From positions 682,001 to 746,000 of the forward strand of contig NZ_JADBGF010000001.1 of the NCBI RefSeq assembly GCF_014873495.1: a stretch of 64,000 nt of DNA, given 5' to 3'. The notes under the pieces were generated by a model. It did no database searches, was not told the DNA's origin, and was given only the letters and a program-made list of their open reading frames with translations. Source of the stretch: Streptomyces stelliscabiei (lineage in GTDB: Bacteria; Actinomycetota; Actinomycetes; Streptomycetales; Streptomycetaceae). The translations under genes and the position numbers were made by a program. Numbering within the stretch: the first letter of the stretch is position 1; each line of letters opens with the position of its first letter. Shown here one piece after another: positions 45,922-54,077 of this stretch.

Positions 45922-46613
45922 GCGTGCTCGTCCTCTGTCTCGGCTGTCTCGGTGTGGTGCAACAGGTCGACCAGTTGGGCCAGTTCGGCCGGTTCTGCGA
46001 CGCAGGCGACGGCACCCGCCGACTCCGCCGGGCCGCCGTACCCCCACCGCACATGGACGGCGGGGATCCCTTCGGCGGCGGCGCTCTCGATGTCGTAGGC
46101 GCGGTCGCCGACCATGAGCGGCCGGCGGACGTCGGTGCCGCCGGCCCGCAGCCGGGCGACGCACTCCCGGATCACCAGCCGCTTCGTCGTACGGCCCGCC
46201 TCGTCGGACACACCGCAGACGGTCCGGAGCCGGGAGTCGAGGCCGAAGCGGCGCGCCATCAGCTCCGCCTGGTCCTGCACCTTGGAGGTCGCGATGCCCA
46301 TGGGCAGCCCGCGCGCGACCAGGGTGTCGAGCAGCTCGGGTATGCCGTCGTACAGCGTGGCGGCGGACGCGCCGCCGCGGGCGTACGCGGCGCGGTAGGC
46401 GGCCAGGGCGGCCCGTGCGGCGGGCTCGTCGAGGCCGACCACATGCCGGAAGGTGTCGTACATCGGCGGGCCGACGAAGCCACGCAGTGTGGGTGCGTCG
46501 GGGACCGGGGCCCCGACGGTCCGCAGGGCCTCTGCGGCGCTGGCGGTCACTCCGGGGGCGGAGTCCACCAGGGTGCCGTCGAGGTCGAGCAGGAGGCAGG
46601 TGGGCGGCTTCAC
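45918..46613 (-). CDS. HAD-family phosphatase (Gph/beta-phosphoglucomutase type)
   Basis: The GTG at 46613 overlaps the stop of the permease gene (GTGA) and gives 231 residues. HAD motif I is LLDLDGTLVDS (Asp nucleophile near residue 10), motif II is GIATSK, and motif IV is LMVGDRAYDIESAA. A C1 helical cap lies between ~20 and 90. It resembles phosphoglycolate phosphatase-like enzymes, whose substrates are rarely predictable. Translational coupling on both sides (permease before, cyclase after) implies a common pathway. Confidence 0.88.
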   Translation of the reverse strand: MKPPTCLLLDLDGTLVDSAPGVTASAAEALRTVGAPVPDAPTLRGFVGPPMYDTFRHVVGLDEPAARAALAAYRAAYARGGASAATLYDGIPELLDTLVARGLPMGIATSKVQDQAELMARRFGLDSRLRTVCGVSDEAGRTTKRLVIRECVARLRAGGTDVRRPLMVGDRAYDIESAAAEGIPAVHVRWGYGGPAESAGAVACVAEPAELAQLVDLLHHTETAETEDEHA

Positions 46614-48055
46614 TCGGCCGTCCCCGAGGTACGGCGACGGCCGTGCCGCAGCCAGTGGTACAGGTAGCAGCCGGCGACGAACGGAACGCCGAAGTACAGG
46701 GCCGTCGCCTGCGCCGGGTCCAGTGCGATACCGATGAGCGAGGCGAGGCACAGGACGAAGGCGAGGACGGGCACCACCGGGTAGAAGGGTGTCCGGTAGG
46801 CCAGGGTGGCGGGGTCGCCTCCCTCGCGGACGAAGGTCCGCCGGTGGAAGAACTGCGCGGCGACGATGGACATCCAGACCCCGACCGCGGCGAATCCGGC
46901 GATGGACACCAGCACCAGGTAGACCGTCTCGGGCGCGGCGACGCTGCTCACGAGGGAGGCCAGACCGCCGAGCATGCTGAGCGACAGCGCTGTCAGCGGG
47001 ATGCCGCGGCGGCTGAGCCGGCGCAGCGCCTGCGGCGCCTGCTTCTCCTGCGCGAGGGAGAACAGCATGCGGGCGCAGGAGTACAGGCCGCTGTTCCCGG
47101 CCGACAGCAGCGCCGTGATGATCACGAAGTTCATGACGTCGGCGGCATAGGGGATGCCGATGGAGGAGAAGACGGTGACGAACGGGCTCTCGTCCAGGCC
47201 GACTTCGTCGTACGGGATGGTCGCGGCGATCACCGTGATCGCGCCGACGAAGAAGATCAGCAACCGGACGACCGTGACCCGCAGGGCCTTGGGCACGGCC
47301 TGGGCGGGGTTCTCGGTCTCGCCGGCGGCGACGCCGATCAGCTCGGATCCGGAGAAGGCGTAGAACGCGGCGAGCACGGTGACCAGGACGCCCGAGAAGC
47401 CGTGCGGGAACAGGCCGTCCGCGGTGCTGAAGTTCTCCAGCAGGAAGGGGTGGGATCCACTGTCGGCGAGGGGGTGGAAGCCGGCCAGTGCCGCGCCGCC
47501 GAGCACGATGAGGGCGACCACCGCGACGACCTTGACCAGCGAGAACCAGTACTCGGTCTCGCCGAAGACGCGGGCCGAGAAGGCGTTCACCCCGAAGACG
47601 ACGGCGGCGAAGACGACGCACCAGATCCAGACGTCGACGCCGGGGAACCAGCGCTGCATCAGCAGCCCGCACGCGGTGAACTCGGAGCCGAGGGCGACGG
47701 CCCAGGTCAGCCAGTACAGCCAGGCGGTGGCGAAGCCCGTGGCGGGGCCGATCGAGCGGGTGGCGTAGACGTGGAAGGCGCCCGAGACGGGGTAGGTGAC
47801 GGCGAGTTCACCGAGGCAGGCCATCACCAGCCAGACGACGAACGCGCCCACCAGGTAGGCGAGGACGGCACCGAGCGGGCCGGCCTGGGAGACGGTGAAT
47901 CCGGAGCTGAGGAACAGCCCGGAGCCGATGACACCACCCATGGCGATCATGACGAGATGCCGGGAACGCATGGTGCGGCGCAGGCCGTCGCCGGGCGGCT
48001 GGGGAGCGGAGTCGGCGGTGGCCGGAGCGTTCTCCGGTACGGCTGAGACGGACAT
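46610..48055 (-). CDS. Amino-acid permease (APC superfamily, GABA/aromatic permease type)
   Basis: The ATG at 48055, with AGGAG upstream, gives 481 residues with twelve predicted helices and a hydrophilic Ala/Pro start. The family-defining first helices read LVMIAMGGVIGSGLFLSSGF and the AGP motif follows (SQAGPLGAVLAYLVGA). ELAVTYPVSGAFHVYATRSI and the TENPAQAVPKALR loop are typical of AAT/GabP-type proton symporters. Substrate cannot be fixed. It leads the three-gene operon with HAD and cyclase and probably supplies their substrate or its amino-acid precursor. Confidence 0.9.
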   Translation of the reverse strand: MSVSAVPENAPATADSAPQPPGDGLRRTMRSRHLVMIAMGGVIGSGLFLSSGFTVSQAGPLGAVLAYLVGAFVVWLVMACLGELAVTYPVSGAFHVYATRSIGPATGFATAWLYWLTWAVALGSEFTACGLLMQRWFPGVDVWIWCVVFAAVVFGVNAFSARVFGETEYWFSLVKVVAVVALIVLGGAALAGFHPLADSGSHPFLLENFSTADGLFPHGFSGVLVTVLAAFYAFSGSELIGVAAGETENPAQAVPKALRVTVVRLLIFFVGAITVIAATIPYDEVGLDESPFVTVFSSIGIPYAADVMNFVIITALLSAGNSGLYSCARMLFSLAQEKQAPQALRRLSRRGIPLTALSLSMLGGLASLVSSVAAPETVYLVLVSIAGFAAVGVWMSIVAAQFFHRRTFVREGGDPATLAYRTPFYPVVPVLAFVLCLASLIGIALDPAQATALYFGVPFVAGCYLYHWLRHGRRRTSGTAE

Positions 48056-48248
48056 GGCGGTCTCCTCTGCGGAGCTGAGCGGGAGGGGCGGGGCGGGGTG
48101 TGGGGGTGATCGGCACGGCATGGCTGTGGGGTGTGGCCGCTTTCGACGGATGAGAGGTGCGCGTCGGGGTGTGCGCGCAGGGTGGGAGCGGGCGCCCGGT
48201 GTGGGCGACGGCCCGGGGGTGAAGGGCCTTGCGGGGCTGAGGGGGAGG

Positions 48249-48728
48249 TCAGGCCCGGGCGACGAGGTCCAGCGGGGCGGAGAGTTCGATCACCGGGATC
48301 TCCCAGGGGTGGGCGTCGGCGAGGCGGGCGAGCACCCGCGCGAGGTCGTCGTCGTCCGCCTCGGCGTCGACGTAGGTGGTGACGGCGAGGGTCGAGGAGA
48401 GGAACCGTCCGCCTACCGACCCGAGGGACGGACGGGCTCCGGGCCGGACCGTGAAGCCCTCGGCACCGAAAGCCACTTCGAAGACATCTCCGTAGACGCC
48501 GAAGTCCCCGAGTTCGGGCGAGGCCTCCAGGACCCGCAGCAGCGAGGCGAAGGACGCGTCGGCGCGCAACGCTTCGAGGTCGCCCTCCGCGCACGCGGTC
48601 AGGGTCGACGTCTCGACCGGCCAGTACACCTTGACCGTCCGGACCGTCCGGCGTCGGACGGAGGCCGGTACGGCCTCCCGCTCCTCTCCGGTGACACCCG
48701 GTGTGATCGTCGTCGTGGCCATGCGCAT
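48249..48728 (-). CDS. Small CutA1-like protein of unknown function
   Basis: This is about 159 residues from the ATG at 48728 (GAGGGACAG upstream; an ATG six bases on is also possible). It is a soluble protein whose C-terminal segment HPWEIPVIELSAPLDLV closely recalls the HPYEVPEI core of CutA1 divalent-cation-tolerance proteins. The region before it (LAVTTYVDAEADDDDLARVL) fits a ferredoxin-like alpha/beta fold. The N-terminal half is not familiar. It is divergent from the IclR gene at 48908 and ends 193 bp upstream of the permease operon. Confidence 0.65.
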   Translation of the reverse strand: MRMATTTITPGVTGEEREAVPASVRRRTVRTVKVYWPVETSTLTACAEGDLEALRADASFASLLRVLEASPELGDFGVYGDVFEVAFGAEGFTVRPGARPSLGSVGGRFLSSTLAVTTYVDAEADDDDLARVLARLADAHPWEIPVIELSAPLDLVARA

Positions 48729-48907
48729 CTGTCCCTCGGCGTTCGGCGGCGGCTGATGCGTGGATGTTAGGCCGTGCATTAAATGCACGACAAGATGCAG
48801 ATGCTGCACAATTTCAGTTGGGTCGTACAGGCGGCGGTACAGTGCGCACCGACCGTCGCGGGGCCGGTACCCCGGCGACCACGCACGTCGGCATGGCGGA
48901 GGAGCAC

Positions 48908-49672
48908 GTGGACTCAAGCGTGACCAGGGGCCTGGACGCCCTGTCGGCACTCGCCGACAGCACGACCGAGGGCCGGCGGCACGGCCCCGCCGCATCCGTC
49001 TCGGAGCTGGCCCGGCGGATGGGCCGCGACCGCAGCCAGGTGTCCCGCATGGTCACCGCCATGGCCGCGGAGGAGTTCGTGGTCCGCGACGACGTCTCGG
49101 GCGGCGTCGCACCGCACTGGCGGCTCTACGCGGCGGCACGCGATCTCACGGCGCACCGGCTGCGCACGGACGGGCTCACCGCCCTGGAGGGCATGGCCAC
49201 CGAGACCGGCGAGAGCTGTTATCTCGGAGTCCTGGTCGGCGACACCACCGTGACCATCGCCGAACGGGTGCCTCCGGGCAGCCGACAGCTCGGCTCGTGG
49301 ATCGGCCGCCCCTACCCCGCGTACTGCAGCGACTGTGGCCAGGCCCTGCTGAGCGACGCCGACGACGACGAGGTGGCCGCGGTCTTCGCCCGCACCGAGT
49401 TCGTCCGCCACGGCCCCCGCACACCCGCCGACCTCGACGACTTCCTGCGCCGGCTGGAGCTGACCCGGCGGCGCGGATACTCCGTCGTCGACGAGGAGGC
49501 CGAACCGGGCCTGTACTCGGTCGCCGTACCCGTACGCGACTTCACCGACGAGGTCGTCGCCGCCGTACAGGTCGTCGGACCGCGACGACGCCTGGAACCC
49601 AGGACCCAGGAGTGCGTGGCCGCCGCCCTGCGCTGGGGACGCCACCTGGAGACGGCCCTGCGCGGCGCCTGA
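48908..49672 (+). CDS. IclR-family regulator (second copy)
   Basis: This is 254 residues from the GTG at 48908, which follows GGAGGAG by 4 bp (an ATG at 48893 is the alternative). Winged helix: LDALSALADSTTEGRRHGPA, VSELARRMGRDRSQVSRMVT. Effector domain: GESCYLGVLVGDTTVTIAER, PAYCSDCGQALLSDADDDEV, YSVAVPVRDFTDEVVAAVQV. It is divergent from the CutA1-like gene and the permease operon beyond it and is the best candidate for their local control. A paralogous IclR gene lies at 41229-42038. Confidence 0.88.
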   Translation: MDSSVTRGLDALSALADSTTEGRRHGPAASVSELARRMGRDRSQVSRMVTAMAAEEFVVRDDVSGGVAPHWRLYAAARDLTAHRLRTDGLTALEGMATETGESCYLGVLVGDTTVTIAERVPPGSRQLGSWIGRPYPAYCSDCGQALLSDADDDEVAAVFARTEFVRHGPRTPADLDDFLRRLELTRRRGYSVVDEEAEPGLYSVAVPVRDFTDEVVAAVQVVGPRRRLEPRTQECVAAALRWGRHLETALRGA

Positions 49673-49811
49673 TCACACACCGCGGGCCGCCGACTCGACG
49701 GTGCAGCGGCTTTCGGCGGCGCCGCCGTCGGCCGTAGTACTGGTGGCATGCACTCCACCACGGGTACGCCGCAGGCGAGTTGCCGCAGGGAAATGTGATT
49801 GACGCTCCGGT

Positions 49812-50639
49812 GTGGGTCGTGAACGATCTCGGACCGTGACGACGAGCGAGGATCAGGATCAGCCCGCCCCCAGAGGGGCCACTCCGCCCGCCCGCCCGAT
49901 CGCTCTGGTGACCGGCGTGGGTCGCACCGTCGGCATCGGTGCCGGCATCGCTCGCAGGCTGGCCGCGTCGGGCTGGGACATCGCCTTCACCTACTGGACC
50001 CCCTACGACGACCGCATGCCCTGGGGCAGGGAGCCCGGCGCGACGCAAGCGATCCGTCACATGCTGGCCCAGCACGGTGCGTCCACCGCCGCCGTCGAGG
50101 CGGATCTCGCCGACCCGTCCACCCCGGCACGCGTCTTCGACGAAGTCGAAGAACACCTCGGCAAGGTCACCGCGCTGGTCATGTGCCACTGCGAGTCGGT
50201 CGACTCCGGTCTCCTCGACACCACGGTCGAGAGTTTCGACCGGCACTTCGCCGTCAACGCGCGTGCCACGTGGCTGCTCATCCGCGAGTTCGGGAGCCGT
50301 TTCGCCTCCGCCCCGGGTACCGGCCGGATCGTCAGCCTCACCAGTGATCACACCGTCGGGAACCTGCCCTACGGGGCGAGCAAGGGAGCCCTGGACCGCA
50401 TCACCCTGGCCGCGGCCCGGGAACTCGCCCACCTGGGCGTGACCGCCAACGCGATCAACCCCGGACCGGTCGACACCGGCTGGATGTCCGAGGAGATCCG
50501 GGATCACTGCATCCGCAGCACCCCGCTCGGCCGTGTGGGCACTCCGCAGGACACCGCGCACCTCGTGGACTTCCTGTGCTCCGGGGAGGGCGAGTGGATC
50601 AACGGTCAGCTGCTGATGAGCAACGGCGGCCTCGCCTAG
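49812..50639 (+). CDS. Short-chain dehydrogenase/reductase
   Basis: This is 275 residues counted from the GTG at 49812; a second GTG at 49836 is equally possible, since neither has a strong ribosome site. Classical SDR fold: cofactor motif ALVTGVGRTVGIGAGIARRL (an enoyl-ACP-reductase-like TGxxxxxGIG pattern), VNARATWLLIREFGS, catalytic Ser in IVSLTSDH and Tyr187-x-x-x-Lys in YGASKGALD, then INPGPVDTGWM. It probably reduces a ketone or dehydrates a small metabolite using NAD(P)H. The IclR gene ends 139 bp upstream. Whether it belongs to the permease-cyclase pathway is unclear. Confidence 0.85.
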   Translation: MGRERSRTVTTSEDQDQPAPRGATPPARPIALVTGVGRTVGIGAGIARRLAASGWDIAFTYWTPYDDRMPWGREPGATQAIRHMLAQHGASTAAVEADLADPSTPARVFDEVEEHLGKVTALVMCHCESVDSGLLDTTVESFDRHFAVNARATWLLIREFGSRFASAPGTGRIVSLTSDHTVGNLPYGASKGALDRITLAAARELAHLGVTANAINPGPVDTGWMSEEIRDHCIRSTPLGRVGTPQDTAHLVDFLCSGEGEWINGQLLMSNGGLA

Positions 50640-50828
50640 CGACCGCAGGGGCGGCGGCATCAACGCCCCGGAACACCTCCCGACGCAGCCGTCCCACATT
50701 CGAACGGACACCTCGCTCGGGGCTGCGGGAAGGCCGGGCCGCGGCCTGATCGGCATGCCCATGGACCGCTCTCCGGCCCCTTCCCAGGCGGTGCGTCCGA
50801 GTCTCCGGCGCAGTCTGCAGTTTGGCTA

Positions 50829-50847
50829 CGTGTTCCTTGGAAACACG
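50829..50847. promoter_or_regulatory. Imperfect palindrome upstream of the GlsB-like gene
   Basis: CGTGTTCC-TTGG-AAACACG is an inverted repeat with one extra A on the right, 35 bp before the GlsB-like start. A regulator site is possible. Confidence 0.4.
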
Positions 50848-50881
50848 TCTGGCGAATCGAACGCAAGGGAGAATCACTGCC

Positions 50882-51166
50882 ATGGGCATCATCGCGTGGA
50901 TAGCTATCGGTCTGCTCGCCGGGGCCATTGCCAAGGCGCTCATGCCGGGTAAAGACCCGGGCGGGATCATCGTCACCATGCTCATCGGTATCGCTGGAGG
51001 CCTTCTCGGCGGCTTCCTCGGCAAGGTGATCTTCGGAGTCGACTCGATCGACGGCTTCTTCGATCTGTCCACCTGGATCGCAGCCATCATCGGGTCCGTC
51101 ATCCTCCTCGCGCTGTACCGGCTGTTCACGAACCGTGGACACCGGCGCGGGCACGCTCACGCCTGA
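50882..51166 (+). CDS. GlsB/YeaQ/YmgE-family stress membrane protein
   Basis: This is a 94-residue membrane protein from the ATG at 50882, behind GGGAG. It has the Gly-rich transglycosylase-associated-protein pattern: MGIIAWIAIGLLAGAIAKAL, MPGKDPGGIIVTMLIGIAGG, LLGGFLGKVIFG and a final helix WIAAIIGSVILLALYRLF. Three membrane segments are expected. Members are small, stress-inducible and of unknown mechanism. It is monocistronic and ends before a strong bidirectional terminator. Confidence 0.9.
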   Translation: MGIIAWIAIGLLAGAIAKALMPGKDPGGIIVTMLIGIAGGLLGGFLGKVIFGVDSIDGFFDLSTWIAAIIGSVILLALYRLFTNRGHRRGHAHA

Positions 51167-51225
51167 CGGTTCAAGGAGGCGTGACCAGAAGAACAGCCGC
51201 ACGCAGTGAAGTAGCAGCGGAGTAC

Positions 51226-51259
51226 GCGAGCGCCCCCGCCGACAGGCGGGGGCGCTCGC
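51226..51259. terminator. Strong bidirectional terminator between GlsB-like and DoxX genes
   Basis: GCGAGCGCCCCCGCC and GGCGGGGGCGCTCGC form a perfect 15-bp stem closed by a GACA tetraloop, between two convergent genes. Confidence 0.9.
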
Positions 51260-51282
51260 TGCCGTGTGGGCGAGTCGTGCGG

Positions 51283-51750
51283 TCACCCGACGTGGCCCGC
51301 GCCGGCTCCGTGCCGCCGTTCGCCGTGGTAGCGCGTCGCAAGGCGGGCGAGGGCGACAGCGGCGAGGAGGAGGCCGAAGTCGCGCAGCGTGATGTCGTAG
51401 TGGTCGGGGGTGGTCAGCAGGTTGACGATGACGCCGGTCAGCCAGGCCGCCACCAGCCAGGCTCCGAACCGGGGAGCGAGGGCCACGGCGATGCCTGCCA
51501 CGATCTCGATCACGCCCACGGCGTACATGGCCGCCTGGGCACTGCCGGGTACGAGGTCGTCGATCCACGGCGCGAGGTAGGCGGGCCAGTCCACGAGCAG
51601 GTTGGCGAACTTGTCCAGTCCGAACAGGACCGGCGCCACCGTGAAGGCGGTCCGCAGGATCACGAACGCCTGATAGCCGGGATCGGCGAGCAGCGCACGC
51701 CGCGGAGTGGCGGACGTGGTGCGTGAGGTTAGGGAGGTTAGGGAGGACAT
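51283..51750 (-). CDS. DoxX-family membrane protein
   Basis: This is 155 residues from the ATG at 51750 (AAGGAGG upstream), with four predicted helices: AFVILRTAFTVAPVLFGLDK with the DoxX-typical FGLDKF, AMYAVGVIEIVAGIAVALAP, FGAWLVAAWLTGVIVNLLTT and LRDFGLLLAAVALARLA. DoxX-like proteins act in thiol/redox and membrane stress complexes in actinobacteria. The N-terminus carries a Ser/Leu/Thr repeat encoded by two copies of a 9-bp unit (GGTTAGGGA). It is divergent from the HTH regulator at 51802, which probably controls it. Confidence 0.88.
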   Translation of the reverse strand: MSSLTSLTSRTTSATPRRALLADPGYQAFVILRTAFTVAPVLFGLDKFANLLVDWPAYLAPWIDDLVPGSAQAAMYAVGVIEIVAGIAVALAPRFGAWLVAAWLTGVIVNLLTTPDHYDITLRDFGLLLAAVALARLATRYHGERRHGAGAGHVG

Positions 51751-51801
51751 GACGCCCCTCCTTCTATAGACGAGCCGACGCGCAGGAGGCTGTACGACCA
51801 C

Positions 51802-52386
51802 GTGGTGCGCCGGCCCGGCCCCGTCAGCCGGGACGAAGCGGCCGCAGCGCTGGGTCTGGCGCGCCAGACCGCGGCCTTCCACCTCGACCGCCTGGCCGAC
51901 GAGTCCCTGCTCGACGTCGTCTACGAGCGACGCAGCGGGCGGGCGGGACCGGGTGCGGGCCGGCCGGCGAAGCTCTACCGGCGGTCGACGACACAGATCG
52001 CGGTCAGCCTGCCGGACCGGCGCTACGAGCTCGCCGGGCGACTCCTCGCACAGTCCGTCGAGGAATCCGCGGCGACCGGCGAGCCGGTGCGGGAGGTGCT
52101 GCACCGCAAGGCCGACGAACTCGGCACGCAGCTGGGAGAGCCGGCCGGCGGAAGCCTCCTCGACCTGCTCGAACGGTACGGCTTCGAGCCGCGACACGAG
52201 GAAGGCGCCGTCGTGCTCGGCAACTGCCCCTTCCACGCCCTGGCCCGTGAGTACACCCAGACGGTGTGCGGCATGAACCTGCGTCTGCTGCGCGGTGCCC
52301 TGCACGGGCTGGGCGAGCGCGGGTATACGGCCTGCCTGTCGCCCGGCCCGGATCGGTGCTGTGTCCGGTTGGAGCCCGTCGACTGA
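51802..52386 (+). CDS. HTH regulator with Cys-rich sensor domain (SufR-like)
   Basis: This is at least 194 residues from the GTG at 51802, which has AGGAGG 12 bp upstream. Family-like text continues before it (IDEPTRRRLYDHVV), where the expected ATG is an ATA at 51766, so the true start may be non-canonical. The winged helix is at ~7-45 (VSRDEAAAALGLARQTAAFH). The C-terminal domain has a Cys cluster, NCPFHALAREYTQTVCGMNL and CLSPGPDRCCVRLEP, resembling the Fe-S or metal-sensing region of SufR/MarR-like regulators. It is divergent from the DoxX gene across 52 bp, the probable target. Confidence 0.82.
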   Translation: MVRRPGPVSRDEAAAALGLARQTAAFHLDRLADESLLDVVYERRSGRAGPGAGRPAKLYRRSTTQIAVSLPDRRYELAGRLLAQSVEESAATGEPVREVLHRKADELGTQLGEPAGGSLLDLLERYGFEPRHEEGAVVLGNCPFHALAREYTQTVCGMNLRLLRGALHGLGERGYTACLSPGPDRCCVRLEPVD

Positions 52387-52539
52387 GCGCCCCCCGCAGG
52401 GCAGGACAGGCCTGTTCCGCGTCGTACGCGTACGGCCGTTCTCGGTTGACGACGGCGGACGTTGTAAGGAATCCGGCTCAGCCGCACATCTCCCGGTTGA
52501 CGGCCTGATGGCGGTCGCGACCGGAACCATGGAGGTGTT

Positions 52540-53157
52540 GTGACACGACGACGAGATACCGCCGATGAGCACGCGGACCCCGACGGGCACAGGGCACTGG
52601 AAGCCCTCTACACGGCTCACGCCGACCGGGTCCGCGCGTATCTCCTGCACCGCACGGACCGGGAGACGGCGCAGGACATCCTGTCGGAGACCTTCGTACT
52701 GGCCTGGCGCAAGTCCGACTCCGTGCCCGCCGACGCCCTGCCGTGGCTGCTCGCCTCGGCACGACGGCTGCTCGCCAACCGTGTGCGCTCGGATCAGCGC
52801 CACCGGGCACTGTCCGAGCGCATGGCGGCCATGGCCGACCGGGCAGGGGCGGCGGAGATCAGTGACGAGATCGGGACGCGTACCGAGGTGGCCGCCGCGC
52901 TGTCGGCACTGTCCGAGCAGGACCGGGAGACGCTGTTGCTGAGCGCCTGGTACGGCCTGACGGCCAGACAGGCGGCCGTGGTCATGGGCTGCAGCACCAC
53001 CGCCTTCGCGGTGCGCCTGCACCGGGCCCGCAAACGCTTCAGTGCGGCGCTGACCCGCGCGGACCGGGCAGAACCCGTCCACGTCACTCACCCCCGCCCC
53101 CATCCCCACCCCCACCCCCACCCCCACCCGAGCTTCGCCGAGCAGGAGTCAGCATGA
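52540..53157 (+). CDS. ECF sigma factor with His-Pro repeat tail
   Basis: The GTG at 52540, with GGAGG 4 bp upstream, gives 205 residues. Region 2 is at ~17-80 (LEALYTAHADRVRAYLLHRT, DILSETFVLAWRKSD). Region 4 is at ~125-175 (LSALSEQDRETLLLSAWYGL, AAVVMGCSTTAFAVRLHRAR). After residue ~180 comes an unusual tail of alternating His and Pro (HPRPHPHPHPHPHP, about 186-199) encoded by a 6-bp C/A tandem repeat, which could bind metal. It overlaps the downstream membrane protein gene by 4 bp, the usual sigma/anti-sigma coupling. Confidence 0.9.
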   Translation: MTRRRDTADEHADPDGHRALEALYTAHADRVRAYLLHRTDRETAQDILSETFVLAWRKSDSVPADALPWLLASARRLLANRVRSDQRHRALSERMAAMADRAGAAEISDEIGTRTEVAAALSALSEQDRETLLLSAWYGLTARQAAVVMGCSTTAFAVRLHRARKRFSAALTRADRAEPVHVTHPRPHPHPHPHPHPSFAEQESA

Positions 53158-53756
53158 AGCGGACGGCCACCACCAAGCAGAGCCAGGCGCCCGACCTCGT
53201 TGCCATCCGCGCGCTGCGACCCGACGACGAGGAGTGGGCGACGTCCGCCGACGGCCGGGCCGCACTGCGGGACATCCTGCGGCGTACCGAACAGCCGCCC
53301 GCCCCGGTCGGTTTGAGGAGGCGTCGGCGTCTGGTCCTGGTGGGCGCCGCCACGGCCGCGCTCCTGGCAGGTGCCACGGCCACGGCCGTCGCCACTCTCG
53401 GGCCGTGGGACGAGAAAGGGCGCAACGTCATGTGCGCCCGCACCTTGTCGGCCGAGGCGGACCTGAGCCAGCTGCCGCTCAAGACCAAGTTCGATCCGCG
53501 GGACGCCGCCCGTTCCTGCGCGGCAGCCTGGAAGCGGATGTGGGGCGAGTCCGCAGCCGGCACGGGGCCGGGCACCGCCAAGCCGACACGGCTCGTGGCC
53601 TGCTACCACCCGAACGCGCAGCCCGACAACGGCGAGTCCTCGGACACCGGCGCCCCGGGCGCCCTCGGCGCCCCGGTGATCTACCCGGCGGACGGGCATC
53701 CCACGGACGAGGCGGCCTGCGCGGCCATCGGATCCAGGCCTGTCGTGGGCGGCTGA
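53154..53756 (+). CDS. Single-pass membrane protein, probable partner of the ECF sigma factor
   Basis: This is 200 residues. The N-terminal cytoplasmic segment (1-62) contains LVAIRALRPDDEEWATSADG, found in CU044_5270-type proteins. One membrane helix lies at ~64-85 (LVLVGAATAALLAGATATAV). The extracytoplasmic domain has four cysteines (MCARTL, ARSCAAAW, LVACYHP, AACAAIG), likely two disulfides. Its start overlaps the sigma stop (ATGA). Topology and coupling suggest an anti-sigma or co-regulator, although no classical zinc anti-sigma motif is present. Confidence 0.8.
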   Translation: MKRTATTKQSQAPDLVAIRALRPDDEEWATSADGRAALRDILRRTEQPPAPVGLRRRRRLVLVGAATAALLAGATATAVATLGPWDEKGRNVMCARTLSAEADLSQLPLKTKFDPRDAARSCAAAWKRMWGESAAGTGPGTAKPTRLVACYHPNAQPDNGESSDTGAPGALGAPVIYPADGHPTDEAACAAIGSRPVVGG

Positions 53757-53771
53757 GAAACCCCGAGGTCG

Positions 53772-53795
53772 GTGGCCCGTGGGAGCCACGGGCCA
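53772..53795. terminator. Terminator of the sigma/membrane protein operon
   Basis: GTGGCCCGTGG and CCACGGGCCAC form a perfect stem with a very short loop, 16 bp after the stop codon. Confidence 0.75.
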
Positions 53796-54077
53796 CTGAC
53801 AGTCCGAGCCGCGGCCCAGGCGGCCTTCGGGCTGATCAGGTGCGTTCCTCGGTGGGAGCACATGATCGGCCGAGGGCCGCCTCAAGGCAGAGATCAGAGG
53901 CCGTAGCGTGCGTGGATCCTGCGCGAGACGCTGCGGTGCCTGCTGGAGGACATCCATCGCAGGATCCGCGCGCAGCCCACGGCTGCACCGGATGCGTCCT
54001 GAGGCGGGGCTCGGGCACCCGGCCGCCGTGTGGGTGCCGAGCGCCCGCTGGACGCGCTGCCCTCTTGCCCGGCTCGC

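Noticed and set aside
53880..54000. Possible short C-terminal protein trace on plus (LRETLRCLLEDIHRRIRAQP)
   Set aside because: It looks helix-like but is too short to assign, has no start, and may be chance in a small gap.
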